DNA of 22,245 nt from IMG/VR virus record IMGVR_UViG_3300034198_010497, positions 1 to 22,245 of that record; one strand, written 5' to 3'. This DNA comes from a virus. The notes beneath the pieces were generated by a model. That model searched no databases and was not told the DNA's origin. It saw nothing but the letters and a program-made list of their open reading frames with translations. The position numbers were made by a program, and so were the translations under genes. Below, one piece after another: positions 13,451 through 19,827 of this stretch; positions within the stretch are counted from its first letter, which is position 1, and each line of letters starts with the position of its first letter.

Positions 13451-13860
13451 GCTGATTCTCCGATGTGAAGTACGCCGACGTCCGTCCAGGCGTCGGTATC
13501 TTTGGCCTCGACGCCGATGATGGCGGCGACCTGCTTGCTGGCGGGGATCCATGCGAAGGCCGGCTTACGGCGGGCGAGGAACCCCTCGACGAGCGCGAAC
13601 GTGGCGCGGCCCACGGCTGGCTGATCGAAGTGGAACACCGGCACGACGATGCCGTGAAACAGCGGGCTGCCGCTCCAGTCTTCCGCGACCGGCACGTCCT
13701 TGACCCATGTGTTCCAGCCGCCCATCGCGCGGCTGCGCTTCATGTAGTCGTCGCGGCCCGGCACGACAGAGACTTGAAACCTCTCGGTCGCAGCCGCCAC
13801 CCATGCGTCGATGGTCGCGTCCTCGACCTGCTTGGTGTGCGCGAGGAACAGCGCGTTCAT
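13447..13860 (-). CDS. conserved-looking phage protein of unknown function (137 aa)
   Basis: ATG 13860 overlaps the winged-helix gene's stop (ATGA). An alpha/beta fold is suggested by MNALFLAHTKQVEDATIDAW, then FQVSVVPGRDDY, then GIVVPVFHFDQPAVGRATFA and ARRKPAFAWIP. The order of strand, acidic helix and GRATFALVEG resembles nucleoside deoxyribosyltransferase-like folds, but I see no certain catalytic pair, so that is a weak guess. The stop overlaps the DUF3310 ATG. Confidence 0.6.
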   Translation of the reverse strand: MNALFLAHTKQVEDATIDAWVAAATERFQVSVVPGRDDYMKRSRAMGGWNTWVKDVPVAEDWSGSPLFHGIVVPVFHFDQPAVGRATFALVEGFLARRKPAFAWIPASKQVAAIIGVEAKDTDAWTDVGVLHIGESA

Positions 13861-14078
13861 GCCGCCCTCCAAAGCAGCACGTACTTGCGACGCGGCTGCG
13901 TCTTCTGCTGGTAGATCACCTTGCCCTCCTCGTACAACTCCATGAGCATGGGCTGAAGGAAGCGCGGCGTGATCCGCAGTTCGGATGCGACCTCCTCGGT
14001 CGTCGACCACGGCTCGTCGGTGATGACGGCGAGCGCCTTCCGCTTGTGCGTGGCGCGGGGATCGGTCGGCGGCTTCAT
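13857..14078 (-). CDS. small winged-helix DNA-binding protein (73 aa)
   Basis: The start is ATG 14078, which overlaps the preceding stop (ATGA) and follows AAGGAGATCGC. After a basic N-terminus comes a winged-helix pattern (WSTTEEVASELRITPRFLQP, then MLMELYEEGKVIYQQ, with wing-like strands in RRKYVLLW). Such domains bind DNA as regulators or as parts of replication proteins. The target is unknown. It lies mid-operon between small genes. Confidence 0.65.
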   Translation of the reverse strand: MKPPTDPRATHKRKALAVITDEPWSTTEEVASELRITPRFLQPMLMELYEEGKVIYQQKTQPRRKYVLLWRAA

Positions 14079-14248
14079 GCGATCTCCTTGCGCGTCTGCG
14101 CCTGCCACGCTTGGATCGCCTTCACCAAGGCGTCGAAGTCGTCGCGGTCGATGGTCAGGGTGCGCCGGCGCGTGATGGCGTCGGTGCGGTTACGCGCGAT
14201 GACACGGTCCACGAGCGCTTCGAGCTGCGCCTGCGTCATGGGGATCAT
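14075..14248 (-). CDS. small protein of unknown function (57 aa)
   Basis: ATG 14248 follows CAAGGAGAACTC and overlaps the preceding stop (ATGA); ATG 14239 is an alternative. The product is one or two helices (AQLEALVDRVIARNRTDAIT, then DDFDALVKAIQAWQAQTRK). No motif is recognised. The double overlap with its neighbours supports it as a real gene. Confidence 0.55.
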   Translation of the reverse strand: MIPMTQAQLEALVDRVIARNRTDAITRRRTLTIDRDDFDALVKAIQAWQAQTRKEIA

Positions 14249-14484
14249 GAGTTCTCCTTGCGATGGTCGCCGCGCAGGATGGCCTCGGCCAGCGCGGCGT
14301 TGTCGCAGCCGGTCCCCGGCGCGAGCAGGTACGCCACCACGGCCTTCTCCTCTGCCGCGAGGTCGAACTTCAGTGACTCGATGATGAGTTCCTTGAACTT
14401 CAGCGACTTCTTCAAGTCCTTGATCGTCAGCGCCATCTCAGCGATCTGCGCGGCGAGCGCTTCGTTGCGTTCTTCTAGCGTCAC
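14245..14484 (-). CDS. small coiled-coil protein (79 aa)
   Basis: GTG 14484 is preferred over GTG 14490 because the ribosome site GGGAGG then sits five bases upstream, and because it overlaps the previous stop (GTGA). Residues 1-50 form a coiled coil (TLEERNEALAAQIAEMALTI, then KDLKKSLKFKELIIESL). The C-terminal part is a short helix region with LLAPGTGCDNAALAEAILRG. A partner-binding role is plausible; none can be named. Confidence 0.6.
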   Translation of the reverse strand: MTLEERNEALAAQIAEMALTIKDLKKSLKFKELIIESLKFDLAAEEKAVVAYLLAPGTGCDNAALAEAILRGDHRKENS

Positions 14485-14564
14485 GGCCACCTCCCGACCT
14501 TGCGGGCCACGGCGGCCACGAGGTCGAGCAGCCAGTGCGTGATGTCGATGAGGTCTGCTTGCAT
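14481..14564 (-). CDS. very small protein (27 aa)
   Basis: The ATG at 14564 follows TAGGAGAGACGAC, a strong ribosome site, 25 bases after the promoter at 14589-14617. The product is amphipathic (IDITHWLLDLVAAVARKVGR). It is the first frame of the transcription unit and is four-base coupled to the coiled-coil gene. It may be a real micro-protein or a leader frame whose main effect is on translation of the next gene. Confidence 0.5.
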   Translation of the reverse strand: MQADLIDITHWLLDLVAAVARKVGRWP

Positions 14565-14588
14565 GTCGTCTCTCCTAAAGACCTCTAT

Positions 14589-14617
14589 GGTATAGCAAGA
14601 CCATACCGTAGCGGCAA
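14589..14617 (-). promoter_or_regulatory. sigma-70-like promoter with shared dyad motif
   Basis: On the minus strand, TTGCCG (14617-14612), a 17-base spacer and TATACC (14594-14589) lie just after the polymerase stop and upstream of the gene starting at 14564. The -35 region CTTGCCGCTACGGTATGG is nearly identical to the motif at 18532-18550. It would drive the unit from 14564 down to 11205. Confidence 0.65.
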
Positions 14618-14626
14618 GAAGAAACG

Positions 14627-17600
14627 CTACGCCTCCTTCAAGTTGCGCCCGACGCTCGCCTCGGCCGTGAGCGCGACCTCCCATCCGGGGATGCGGACGG
14701 TCATGCACTCCTCGACCTGCTTCCGCATTCGCTCCAGTTCAGGCGGCAGCGCCTCGCCCTTCACCGGCTTCCATCCCGCGAGGCCCGGCGGCGCCTCCAC
14801 CTCGACCGCGACGGAGTCGTGACACTGGTGGATAAGGCCCGTCCGGCGTCCGAGATCCCACGGAAACGCATGGATCAGCGCCTGCTCCGCAAGCCGCATG
14901 ATGCTCGTCTCGGCGGCGAGGACGGGGAAGTTGACCACCTCGTTCTTCTTGCCGTCGGAGAGGCTGCCGGATCGCCGGCCCAGCACCGGCTCCTCCATGT
15001 AGCCCTGATGCCGGTAGAGCAGGAGCATCTCCTCCCACGCCTGCATCCACTCCGGCTCCGTCTTCAGCCACGTCTCGTGGAAGTGACGGACCTCCTTCGA
15101 GGTCATGTTGAGGTAGGGCATATCGCCGCCGTCCGACTCGGTCGACGTAAGTACTTGCCAGACCGTCATCGGATCGGCCCAGTAGATGCAGTTGTGGACG
15201 AAGATGCCTGAGGCCAAGGCGAAGTTGTGGGCCTCGTGATCGACGCCGATGTCCCAGACCTCGTGCTCGCCGGCCGGCACGACGCTCTCGACGACGTGGT
15301 TGGGGAGCGTGTCGGTCTGCCCCTTCCAGTACGCCGGGATGCCGCGCGACTTCCGGTAGTAGACGACGGCCTGCTCGGTCACGCCTGCGCGCTTCGCCAC
15401 GTCACGGTCGTGCTCGTGGCCGACGAACTCGACGAATGGGTCGAGCTTCGACTTGAAGCGTTTTCCCTTGTTCGTGGTCTTTCGCAGCTTGCTGTTGCGG
15501 CGCATCGCCTCTGACGCAGCTTGCCGCCACTTCTCCGAGCGCTTTCGCCCCTCGACGAGGGCGGTGTTCATCTCGTCGTAGCCCGCGGCCCACATGGCGC
15601 GTGATGCCTCACCGTAGGCGGCGGCACGCTCTGGCGTCCAGTGATGGCGGCTGTGCTCGCTGGCGGTCATGCCTTCGAGGTTGTCGGGATGGTTGTTGCC
15701 CTTGTCGCCGTCCTTGTGATGGACATGCTCGTGGCCCGGCAGCACCCAGCGATGCTCCTGCACGCGGCTCTTGTTGTCGTTGAACTGCTCGATGAGACGG
15801 TAGCCGGTCTTCGGGTGCGTCCACCGCTTGAACGGCATGAGCCGGTCGCCGGGTCGCAGATCTTGCAGCTCACGCCACGAGCCGTCGCGCAGCATGAACT
15901 TGTGGTCGGGCGTGAACGTCTCCGTCCATCGCTTTCGGCCATCACGCATCGTGATGGTCATGCACGCCCGCACACCGACCTTTGTCTTCTGGATGATACG
16001 AGCGGGAACGTACTGTGCCCCGTCCCAGCACCACGTCCAGTCCTGACCAGGCTCGATGTCAGCGATGCGCTTGTGGCCTTCGGGGCCGAGAGTGACGACG
16101 AGTGTATCTTCCACCGCGCAAGCATAGCGGAACGTCTTCATAATGTCACGCATCGCCTTCGCCATGCCGCCTGCGGGTTTCTTGTAGAGGCTGAACCCGT
16201 CCGGCCCCCATCCGTCCGCGTTCTTGAACTTGTCGCCGAAGACGTTGTAGGACAGCGTGTTGTGTGGATCCTTGCCTTCGGTGAAGCACTCCAGCAACAG
16301 CGGGATGCGCCAGTAGTTGGCCGTGATGCGGAGGTGCGCTTGGTCGAGGTCGGCCCCCACGAGGATGTGGCCCGGCTCCGCGGCGAAGAGCGTCTTGAGT
16401 TTGCCCTGTCCCTTCCTTGAGCCGATGTTCTGGAGGTTCGGGCCGCTCGACGAGAGCCGCCCCGGAGCCGTGACGTGCGCGTTCCACGTCGAGCGGATGC
16501 GCCCGTCCGGGTGCCAGATGAGCCCCTTGTTCGGATCATGCGCGGCGAGGTTCAGCGGCAGCAGCACGGTGCCGAGGATCTTGTTCTTCTCCCGGCGGTA
16601 CAGCCGGAGCTCGCGGATGAACGCCTCCTGGTCGGGCGAGAGGCGGCCTCCGGCGAGGTGGCCGCGAAGCACCTTGTCCCCCGTGCCGGGCATGCCCGAC
16701 GCCGTGTAGAAGTCGCGTGCCTCCATCTGCGGCGGGATGCCGAGCTTCCACGTCTCGTAGAGCAGGTCGCGGATCTGGTCGGCGCTGCCGGGCTTCACAC
16801 CCACAACCTCGTCGCCGTCGTCGTTGGAGCCCGCGCTCTTGAGGTCGAGCTTCCCGAGGCCCACGGCGAAGGACAGTTCCGCGAGCCGCTTCTCCCGCTT
16901 CGCGACGGACGCGCGCGTGTCCATCTCCATCTTCCACCGCGCCTCCTGATCGACGTACACGCCGATCTTGTGGAGGTTCACGCACATGTCCTGCGTGGCG
17001 TGGTCGATCTCGTGGAGATCCCACCGACGCTGCTCCCAGCCCACGGGGCGCAGCGCCTCCGGCAGGTCACGGAACGCACCGGCCTCCTCCGCCGCATCCA
17101 TCAACGGCACGACGATGCGCGCGTTCACGGTGCTGTCGGTGCAGTTGTAGGCGAGGCGGTCCCAATCGTCGACCTTGCCGTGCGCGAGGCTCTCGCCCTT
17201 CTCCGTCGTCTCCCAGCGGTCCACGTCGGTGAGCACGGAGCCGACGACCTTCAGCCCCTTCGGAAGTTCAGGCGCCCTGAACCTTGCTGCGAACAGCGTG
17301 TCGATGATGGGCATCGGCGTGACGCCGAGCCACTGCTCGACGACCTGTCGGTCGTAGGAGCCGGCGTTGTGCCCCACCTTGACCTTGGTCGGGTCCGACA
17401 GGAAGCGGCGCAGGATGTCGAGGATCCGCACCTCGTCATCGAACGAGTAGAAGCGCGTGTAGCCGTCGCCGCTCAGGATGTTGAGGCCCATGACGCCGGC
17501 GCGACGCGCCTCGACCTGGCCCTCGCGGAGCGCCCTGCCCTCGGTGTTGAGGTCCGGGTGCGCGATGGCGATGGAGCGCACCTTGCACACCATCGGCTCG

Positions 17601-18394
17601 ATGCCGTCCGTCTCAAGGTCGTAGGCCCAGAACGGCATGTCCTGCGCGAGGAACGCTTCAAGCTCGTCAGGCGTCGGGTTGAAGGACCGCACGGGGTCTG
17701 TCCAGCGCAACTGCCCCGCAAACCAGCGCATCGCCTTGCCGAGGTCCGCATGCACCGTCGCGCGCCACCCCGGAGCCTTCTGCACGAAGCCGGGATGGAA
17801 CGTCGGGAACACCTTCCGCACCGCGCCTTCGGGCACGACGTTGGCGAGCGGCGTCTCCATCAGCGCGCCCCAGTTCTCGTCGACCCACACCGGGCCGCCG
17901 CGCAGCGCGAAGATGCTCTGCGTCTTGGCCGTCAGCGCGTTGGCCGCCGTGCGCCCTAGCGCGAGGATGTTCTCGTAGTCTTCTGCCTCCTTGAGTAGAC
18001 GAGGACGGCAGCACGCGATAGGGTCCGGGAGGGCCGGGAGCCCTGTAGCAAGACGACGACGGTTCTCCTTGTCGAGCGCCTTGGTCATCTTCTCCCATGC
18101 GTTCGGCTGCGTGCCTGCGTTGCACGCGACGACGTGGGTCAGGTCGATGTCGGCGCGCTTGCGGCCCGCAGCGAGGAGCGCGAGGTTCCACTCCTGCCCG
18201 CTGCGGCCGGACAACGGCCGTCCGTTGTTGGTGTCCTCGACGTGCGGGGACTCGGCAACGGCGAGCACGATGGCGCCCTCGTGGCGCTCCGGCGGGCATG
18301 GCTGCCAGTAGCCGTCGCGGAACGCGCCCTTCGGGCCGAGCGGGCACTCGTCGCAACGCGCGCCGTGCTTGCGCGGATCATACGGCATCGTCAT
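14627..18394 (-). CDS. polA: DNA polymerase I with UDG-like domain, 3'-5' exonuclease and intein (1255 aa precursor)
   Basis: Domains in order: a family-4-like uracil-DNA glycosylase region (about 10-225; C14/C17, AESPH, GRPLSGRSGQ, LGRTAANAL, TFHP with H200); a DEDD exonuclease (D259/E261 in YDLETDG, N343/D348 in GHNAGSYD, Y416/D420 in YNCTD); then PolA palm and fingers (GRLSSSGPNLQNI, motif A GADLDQAHLRI with D682, motif B KTFRYA/CIYW, motif C HDS at 1192-1194). An intein (759-1068) splits motif B; the spliced enzyme would be 945 aa. The motif-B selector residue is Tyr (Y757). ATG 18394 is used; 18388 is possible. UDG-polymerase fusion is also known, as I recall, for SPO1-type polymerases. 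It would copy the phage genome. Confidence 0.9.
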   Translation of the reverse strand: MTMPYDPRKHGARCDECPLGPKGAFRDGYWQPCPPERHEGAIVLAVAESPHVEDTNNGRPLSGRSGQEWNLALLAAGRKRADIDLTHVVACNAGTQPNAWEKMTKALDKENRRRLATGLPALPDPIACCRPRLLKEAEDYENILALGRTAANALTAKTQSIFALRGGPVWVDENWGALMETPLANVVPEGAVRKVFPTFHPGFVQKAPGWRATVHADLGKAMRWFAGQLRWTDPVRSFNPTPDELEAFLAQDMPFWAYDLETDGIEPMVCKVRSIAIAHPDLNTEGRALREGQVEARRAGVMGLNILSGDGYTRFYSFDDEVRILDILRRFLSDPTKVKVGHNAGSYDRQVVEQWLGVTPMPIIDTLFAARFRAPELPKGLKVVGSVLTDVDRWETTEKGESLAHGKVDDWDRLAYNCTDSTVNARIVVPLMDAAEEAGAFRDLPEALRPVGWEQRRWDLHEIDHATQDMCVNLHKIGVYVDQEARWKMEMDTRASVAKREKRLAELSFAVGLGKLDLKSAGSNDDGDEVVGVKPGSADQIRDLLYETWKLGIPPQMEARDFYTASGMPGTGDKVLRGHLAGGRLSPDQEAFIRELRLYRREKNKILGTVLLPLNLAAHDPNKGLIWHPDGRIRSTWNAHVTAPGRLSSSGPNLQNIGSRKGQGKLKTLFAAEPGHILVGADLDQAHLRITANYWRIPLLLECFTEGKDPHNTLSYNVFGDKFKNADGWGPDGFSLYKKPAGGMAKAMRDIMKTFRYACAVEDTLVVTLGPEGHKRIADIEPGQDWTWCWDGAQYVPARIIQKTKVGVRACMTITMRDGRKRWTETFTPDHKFMLRDGSWRELQDLRPGDRLMPFKRWTHPKTGYRLIEQFNDNKSRVQEHRWVLPGHEHVHHKDGDKGNNHPDNLEGMTASEHSRHHWTPERAAAYGEASRAMWAAGYDEMNTALVEGRKRSEKWRQAASEAMRRNSKLRKTTNKGKRFKSKLDPFVEFVGHEHDRDVAKRAGVTEQAVVYYRKSRGIPAYWKGQTDTLPNHVVESVVPAGEHEVWDIGVDHEAHNFALASGIFVHNCIYWADPMTVWQVLTSTESDGGDMPYLNMTSKEVRHFHETWLKTEPEWMQAWEEMLLLYRHQGYMEEPVLGRRSGSLSDGKKNEVVNFPVLAAETSIMRLAEQALIHAFPWDLGRRTGLIHQCHDSVAVEVEAPPGLAGWKPVKGEALPPELERMRKQVEECMTVRIPGWEVALTAEASVGRNLKEA
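15191..16120 (-). mobile_element. HNH-bearing intein in DNA polymerase motif B (310 aa)
   Basis: It begins with Cys (CAVEDTLVV), has the block-B motif FTPDHKF (T70, H73 of the intein), and ends HN (EVWDIGVDHEAHNF, then ASGIFVHN), followed by Cys as the +1 extein residue (CIYW). All self-splicing residues are therefore present. Between the splicing blocks lies an HNH endonuclease (HRWVLPGHEHVHHKDGDKGN, then NHPDNLE, about intein residues 123-160) and a basic HTH-like segment (RDVAKRAGVTEQAVVYYRKS). It is likely an active, homing intein. Removing it restores an uninterrupted motif B. Confidence 0.9.
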
Positions 18395-18518
18395 CGTCCA
18401 TCCGCTCGAAGTCGCGACGGAACGCCCGTTCGAGGCGGTGCAGCGCACGATGGAAGACGAAGACGGTAGCGACGACGATGCTAGCGAGCATCAACAGGAT
18501 GGCGAGTGTGGGGGTCAT
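18378..18518 (-). CDS. small membrane protein overlapping the polymerase start (46 aa)
   Basis: From ATG 18518 the product has one hydrophobic helix (residues 4-22, TLAILLMLASIVVATVFVF) and then a basic, charged tail ending DDDDAV. The stop overlaps the polymerase start by 11-17 bases, suggesting coupled translation. No Shine-Dalgarno is visible and the -10-like TACCGT sits six bases before the ATG, so the mRNA could be leaderless. A role in anchoring the polymerase to the membrane is possible but unproved. Confidence 0.5.
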   Translation of the reverse strand: MTPTLAILLMLASIVVATVFVFHRALHRLERAFRRDFERMDDDDAV

Positions 18519-18524
18519 GCAGCC

Positions 18525-18553
18525 ACGGTATCCTTACCGTAGCGGCAAGGCAA
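18525..18553 (-). promoter_or_regulatory. promoter/operator with perfect dyad upstream of the polymerase
   Basis: The plus-strand sequence CCTTACCGTAGCGGCAAGG (18532-18550) is a near-perfect inverted repeat (CCTT-CCG, CGG-AAGG, centre TAG). It is a typical size for a dimeric regulator. On the minus strand TTGCCT (18553-18548), a 17-base spacer and TACCGT (18530-18525) form a weak promoter, with the dyad lying in the spacer and over the -35. It lies between the Dps-like stop and the membrane-protein ATG. Confidence 0.6.
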
Positions 18554-18554
18554 C

Positions 18555-18998
18555 CTACATCTTCGGCGTCGAGCCGTACCGCTGCTTCAGCAGGTACACG
18601 TCCGTCAGGTGCTTGGTGCCGATGCCGGTCACGAAGTTGGACAGGGAGCCGGGGTACGGACACTCGCCGCCGTTCACGATGGCGTCATTCGCCGCCTCGG
18701 AGAGCTCCATGAGCATCTCGGCGATGACGAGGGGCGTGCCGCCCGTCGAGGCGACCTGGCTGATCTTCTCGCCAGCCGCGGCCCATGCCTTGATCGGGTC
18801 GAGCTTGTCCGACCCGTAGTGCCCGGCGATGACCTCGGCAAGGCCGTCGATCTCATCCTCGACGCTCTCGTAGAGACGCTTGAACATGAGGTGGTCGCCG
18901 TAGAACTGCGGCCCCTTCGACTGCCAGTGCAGCGTGTGGTACAGGTGGTGCGCGGCGCGAAGGCCGGCCCACAGGTCGAGCAGGACGGGCAGAAGCAC
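18555..18998 (-). CDS. Dps-like ferroxidase (ferritin-like) protein (147 aa)
   Basis: The helix pair HWQSKGPQFYGDHLMFKRLY, then ESVEDEIDGLAE, matches the Dps ferroxidase region. His24, His36, Asp51 and Glu55 have the spacing of Dps iron ligands (H-x11-H-x14-D-x3-E), although one further usual acidic residue is a Lys here. Dps proteins form 12-mer shells that oxidise iron and protect DNA. The start GTG 18998 is chosen because GGAGGCTCT precedes it; a TTG at 19010 would be longer. It stands in a phage replication block, right after a terminator. Lys replacing one acidic ligand could weaken iron oxidation. Confidence 0.7.
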   Translation of the reverse strand: MLLPVLLDLWAGLRAAHHLYHTLHWQSKGPQFYGDHLMFKRLYESVEDEIDGLAEVIAGHYGSDKLDPIKAWAAAGEKISQVASTGGTPLVIAEMLMELSEAANDAIVNGGECPYPGSLSNFVTGIGTKHLTDVYLLKQRYGSTPKM

Positions 18999-19031
18999 AG
19001 AGCCTCCCAAGCCCGACCATCATATCAAAAA

Positions 19032-19076
19032 CGAGAACGCCCCGCCACTAAGGACGGGGCCGAGCTTACGTTCTCG
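19032..19076 (-). terminator. intrinsic terminator after the SSB-like gene
   Basis: On the minus strand CGAGAACG (19076-19069) pairs with CGTTCTCG (19039-19032), enclosing an inner GCCCCG/CGGGGC stem. The outer stem is followed by TTTTTGATATG. The stem and U-run fit a Rho-independent terminator ending the transcript that began further right. It lies 88 bases after the SSB-like stop and just ahead of the Dps-like gene. Confidence 0.75.
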
Positions 19077-19088
19077 CCGGGCGTTGAG

Positions 19089-19147
19089 CTGCAAGATGTG
19101 TCTACTCAACGGAGCTGGGTAAACACTTCTTGCAGGCCCGTGTCTAC
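19089..19147 (-). ncRNA. structured intergenic RNA element (possible attenuator)
   Basis: CTGCAAGATGTGTCTACTCA (19089-19108) pairs with 19116-19135 to form a stem of about 20 base pairs with few mismatches and a seven-base loop. GTGTCTAC occurs at both 19098-19105 and 19140-19147, on either side of GTAAACAC (19119-19126), so the middle arm could pair with either copy. Switchable pairing of this sort, followed by an intrinsic terminator, looks like an attenuator or a stable trans-acting RNA. It may also just be a 3'-end protecting hairpin. Confidence 0.45.
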
Positions 19148-19164
19148 GGTTCCCTCGTCAGGGA

Positions 19165-19785
19165 CTAACGAGCGACGCCAACGGCCGGGGGCGGCGGGAG
19201 GCGCAGGCCACCGGCGGGAGCCGGAGCGACCGTCTGAACCGCCGGACCGGCGGAAGCGGACGGGGCCGCGGGGATCGCGCCGGGGATGACCGGCGCGGAG
19301 GACGGACGGGGCGTGTTGTTGACGCCGGCCACCGAGGGGACCGCGCCGGACGCCTTCGCCTTTTCGTACTGCTCCTTCGAGAGGAACTTGTTGATCTTGG
19401 CGTAGGAGCCCTGCACGCCCTGCTGGCCGGGCACGAACTCGACGTAAGCCTTGCGGCCACCGTTCGTCCCGGAGACGAGCCAGGCGTCGCTGATGTCGCC
19501 GTTCTCGATCTGCTCGTCGGAGAACCCGAACGACACGAGGATGGTCTTCAGGGCGGCGATGCGACCCTTGAAGGACTTCTCCGGCAGGCCGTCCACCGGG
19601 AGGTGGAGGAACTCGAACATCTTGAACCCGTTGGGGAACTCGACGGTGAAGCGGCGAGCGTCGGGCTTGTCGCCCTGCTTGTACTCGACGGAGACGCCGG
19701 ACACCTCGTAGTAGCCGGCCTCCGGCTGGGAGGAACCGAGCGTGGAGACGCCCTTGAAGGAAGAGCCGTTGATGTTGAAGGACAT
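19165..19785 (-). CDS. putative ssDNA-binding protein (206 aa)
   Basis: The N-terminal 140 residues (MSFNINGSSFKGVSTLGSSQ, then GYYEVSGVSVEYKQGDKP, then RRFTVEFPNGFKMFEFLHLP) have the strand pattern of phage DUF669-like or OB-type ssDNA-binding proteins. Residues 150-206 are a Pro/Ala-rich disordered tail that does not end in the acidic tip of bacterial SSBs. Its position just after the RecA-like ATPase and Cas4-like nuclease is the usual place for a phage SSB in a recombination operon. The family is inferred from layout and fold, not from a sure motif. Ribosome site: GGAGTACATC. Confidence 0.55.
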   Translation of the reverse strand: MSFNINGSSFKGVSTLGSSQPEAGYYEVSGVSVEYKQGDKPDARRFTVEFPNGFKMFEFLHLPVDGLPEKSFKGRIAALKTILVSFGFSDEQIENGDISDAWLVSGTNGGRKAYVEFVPGQQGVQGSYAKINKFLSKEQYEKAKASGAVPSVAGVNNTPRPSSAPVIPGAIPAAPSASAGPAVQTVAPAPAGGLRLPPPPAVGVAR

Positions 19786-19827
19786 GATGTACTCCGATGG
19801 GTGGTCTGTGATGCTGGGGTTGATGGA

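Noticed and set aside
16475-17959. Long plus-strand open frame (494 codons) opposite the polymerase
   Set aside because: It is antisense to well-recognised polymerase and UDG motifs, with no motif or start signal of its own.
14627-18394. Reading the intein region as a frameshift or as a separate gene
   Set aside because: The frame is continuous and the junctions match intein blocks A, B, F and G with exact splice residues.
19148-19164. A hammerhead ribozyme core (CTGACGA on the minus strand, just after the SSB-like stop)
   Set aside because: No stem II followed by GAAA and no cleavage site in the right order, so it is a chance match.
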